From: Euglena gracilis | Taxonomy: Eukaryota; Euglenida; Euglenophyceae; Euglenales | NCBI GenBank assembly: GCA_039621445.1 | Contig: CP154954.1 | Coordinates: 73,747,653-73,811,652, forward strand | Reading direction: 5' to 3' | Length of the DNA: 64,000 nucleotides | In this document: positions 62,214 through 64,000 of the stretch, piece after piece | Layout: each line of letters starts with the position of its first letter | Numbering within the stretch: the stretch's first letter is position 1 | Made by a program: the position numbers and the translations under genes | Notes under the pieces: generated by a model | Database searches by the model: none | What the model was told of the DNA's origin: nothing | Seen by the model: only the letters and a program-made list of their open reading frames with translations

Positions 62214-62949
62214 ACACCCAAGCCCAAACGGACACGGTTGGGGGCAGTGAAAAGCGATGAGAAAAATTGCCACAAACTCTGTGAATGTCACTCCAAATTT
62301 AAATGAAAACTGGGCTAGCGCCCCCCCCCCCCCCGATCAAAAAAAAATCGTGGGGAGAGTTCTGACTTTTTGCACCCCGGAGGGAAAATGTTGGAGGGAA
62401 ATTTTTGGCTCCCCCCCCCCGAACATTCGGCGTGACCGCTTGGGGAGAGTTCGGACACCCCCCCCCCCCCCCCCCCGGTGCTTGAGTCTTACTTTCTCAT
62501 GGCTCACCAAAAAAACTCGAATTCAAACTCGAACTTGGATTGGACGTTCTCTTGCACTACACAATCTTGGTGGACATCCGAAATGCAACCAACCCTCCAT
62601 GAATGAAATCCGGTGGAATTCACTTAAAAAATAACCATTCACAGGGTCGTCGCATGGTGTATCATACATCAACCGAAAAATCAGGCGGTCTCCATCACAC
62701 AATTCTTTGGACACAGGCATGGGAATGGGCGCCCCCCCCCCCCCCACCGAAACACGTTTGGAGGGAGCTCACCCAAAAATCGGAGAAATTCCGCCCCCCC
62801 CCCCCCCCGCATCCACGGAGAAGGTGAGGCTTCTTCCCCCTTGCAATGTCCACCAATGATTCGGAATTCAAATAAATCATCAAAACTCCATACACTTTGG
62901 GCCGCTCTCCTACACAGGGGCTATGGCTCGACCTTGGTAAAAAAATCCA
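61238..62949. other. Non-coding stretch with long C tracts
   Basis: No credible gene. It has C runs of about 36 (62177-62212) and others near 62326, 62457, 62737 and 62798. Short units repeat loosely (CGTGACC(ACC)GCTTGGGG ... CCCCCC at about 62141 and 62430). It may include the 3' region of element F. Confidence 0.5.
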
Positions 62950-63150
62950 AATCCTTCGGTCCTCCTTTCCATTCACGGTATGGGAAGGTGTGGTGAGGTT
63001 GGGGTGAGGAATATAGGCAGCGGGGCTCGGGGCTCGGGTAGCGCGTGATGGGGCCGTTTATAAAGAGGAAAGCCCCAACGGGGCTGGGCTATGGACAAAT
63101 TGGGTAGTGGTGTATTCGGTTGGTTGGGTAAAATCTTCTCGTCTCATCTC

Positions 63151-63210
63151 CTCGTCTCCTCGCTCCTTGCCTCGTCTCCTCGCTCCTTGCCTCGTCTCCT
63201 CGCTCCTTGC
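63151..63210. repeat. Three perfect 20-bp tandem repeats
   Basis: CTCGTCTCCTCGCTCCTTGC three times in a row, followed by a diverged partial unit. Confidence 0.95.
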
Positions 63211-63595
63211 CTCGTATCCTTGCGGTGGTGTGCTCGCACTTTTCCCTTGGGGCTCCCTTGGGTGTGCTTGGAGCCTCCAAGTCCTCAAAACCTGTGAGAG
63301 CAAAGCGAAAGAGAAGAGCAAACACAAAATATGCAGGGAAAGAGAGAGAGAGAGAAAGAGAGAGAATTCATCATATGCTCGAGAAATCAAAACACATGAG
63401 AATCGTGTATTCAAAAACAAAACATGTGATGCACAAGCAATGCATATGTAGCACACAAATAACTCGCCGAAACAGCACTTGGCCCGATTCAAAACAAGAG
63501 CCTCAAACATTTGGGCTCCCCCATCCAAAAAAAAGGAAAATGAACCGAGCCTTCAACTTTCGGCTCACTCTGGTTTCCAAGATTTTTTCAATTTA

Positions 63596-63790
63596 CTATA
63601 TCAAATCGACCCCTAGATTTTTCTTCGAGCAATACCTTACCAACTCCTCACTAAACCGGTGTATAAAATTCCCCACCGGCTCCCAAGTTTCCTCCCCATC
63701 ATTATATCCAACCCATTTTGTGAGGAACTCCCAGGTTCCCCCCCTCTTGCGATGATTCAGAATTTTTTCTACCTCCCACTCATCAGGCAT
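63596..63790 (-). pseudogene. Element F chromodomain
   Basis: DEWEVEKILNHRKRGGTWEF, LTKWVGYNDGEETWEP and FSEELVRYCSKK form a clear chromodomain with cage residues (W, Y, W). It ends at a stop at 63596-63598. Confidence 0.85.
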
Positions 63791-63999
63791 TGCTTCTTCC
63801 TCTTTTCGGTTCTTTTGAAAAAGAACAAAGGAACCCCCTCACCAAAAACTTCAGGCTCTTTGTACTCCTTAAGGAAACTACGGTGAGTCTTAATTTCCAT
63901 CCCGGGCTTAATTTCAATAAGGTAACTCCTCTCCCCCTCCCGGGCTTTGATAATCCCAGGTCCAATCCATCTGGAATCCAATTTTTCGCCGGATCCTTC
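63769..63999 (-). pseudogene. Element F integrase C-terminal domain
   Basis: SRWIGPGIIKAREGERSYLIEIKPG and KTHRSFLKEY match the C-terminal barrel of Ty3 integrases. It is followed in another frame by the chromodomain, so a frameshift near 63780 is likely. Confidence 0.7.
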
Positions 64000-64000
64000 G

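Larger units (their letters stand above)
62950..64000 (-). mobile_element. Element F: 3' end of a chromodomain LTR element, cut by the window edge
   Basis: The minus strand enters the window with an integrase C-terminal domain and chromodomain. After the coding end come a pyrimidine-rich stretch ending CTCTCACAG and three perfect 20-bp tandem units. No LTR border could be set, so the 62950 limit is approximate. Confidence 0.6.

Noticed and set aside
63151-63210. CRISPR-like array from the 20-bp repeats
   Set aside because: Units are head-to-tail without spacers in a eukaryotic element; simple tandem repeat.

Overview
ORGANISM. This window is eukaryotic and consists almost entirely of nested, mostly decayed retroelements; I see no convincing host gene. 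The hallmarks are Ty3/gypsy-type polyproteins with chromodomains, DIRS-type elements with tyrosine recombinases, a small LTR element (TRIM), a TA-flanked DNA transposon, long homopolymers and GC-rich minisatellites. Several elements carry DNA methyltransferase modules. Retrotransposons with C5 DNA methyltransferases are known from dinoflagellates and charophyte algae, so an alga or other protist with a large repeat-rich nuclear genome is the best guess, but the sequence does not fix the lineage. Primer-binding sites reading TGGTAGCAGA(G) imply an initiator tRNA ending CUCUGCUACCA. LAYOUT. 1-6127 (-): decayed Ty3-like element A. 6128-6575, 8577-9014 and 39008-40093 (-): three pieces of one DIRS element, D2. 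Its reverse transcriptase is split by a TRIM made of three LTRs (6576-8571, 5-bp duplication CTGCC). Its gag is split by LTR element B (9015-39007, 5-bp duplication GTATC). B in turn contains complete LTR element C (24698-37756, 4-bp duplication ACTG). Without C, B is about 16.9 kb. 40094-40345 (-): tail of another DIRS, D3. 41270-42520: GC-rich minisatellite. 43510-51316 (-): decayed Ty3-like element E with a C5 methyltransferase. 51560-52482 (-): DIRS recombinase fragment D4. 53101-53629 (+): fourth TRIM copy. 53630-55280 (-): gag-like fragment G. 55281-61237 (+): nearly complete DIRS element D1, holding a 1371-bp TA-flanked DNA transposon whose removal restores one reading frame. 62950-64000 (-): 3' end of chromodomain element F. 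HOW IT WORKS TOGETHER. B, C and E follow the order gag, protease, RT, RNase H, integrase, chromodomain. A, B, C and D1 each carry a Dam-like (N6-adenine methyltransferase-like) module with an xPP(F/P/Y/W)-type motif, placed differently in each. C and E also carry a C5-cytosine methyltransferase between gag and protease. B has two striking extras: about 5.4 kb of unrecognised coding sequence after pol (where retroviruses keep env), and reading frames packed with short perfect hairpins that usually have A-rich loops. Most frames are broken by stops or small indels. The most intact are C pol (one in-frame stop) and D1 (one in-frame stop plus the transposon).
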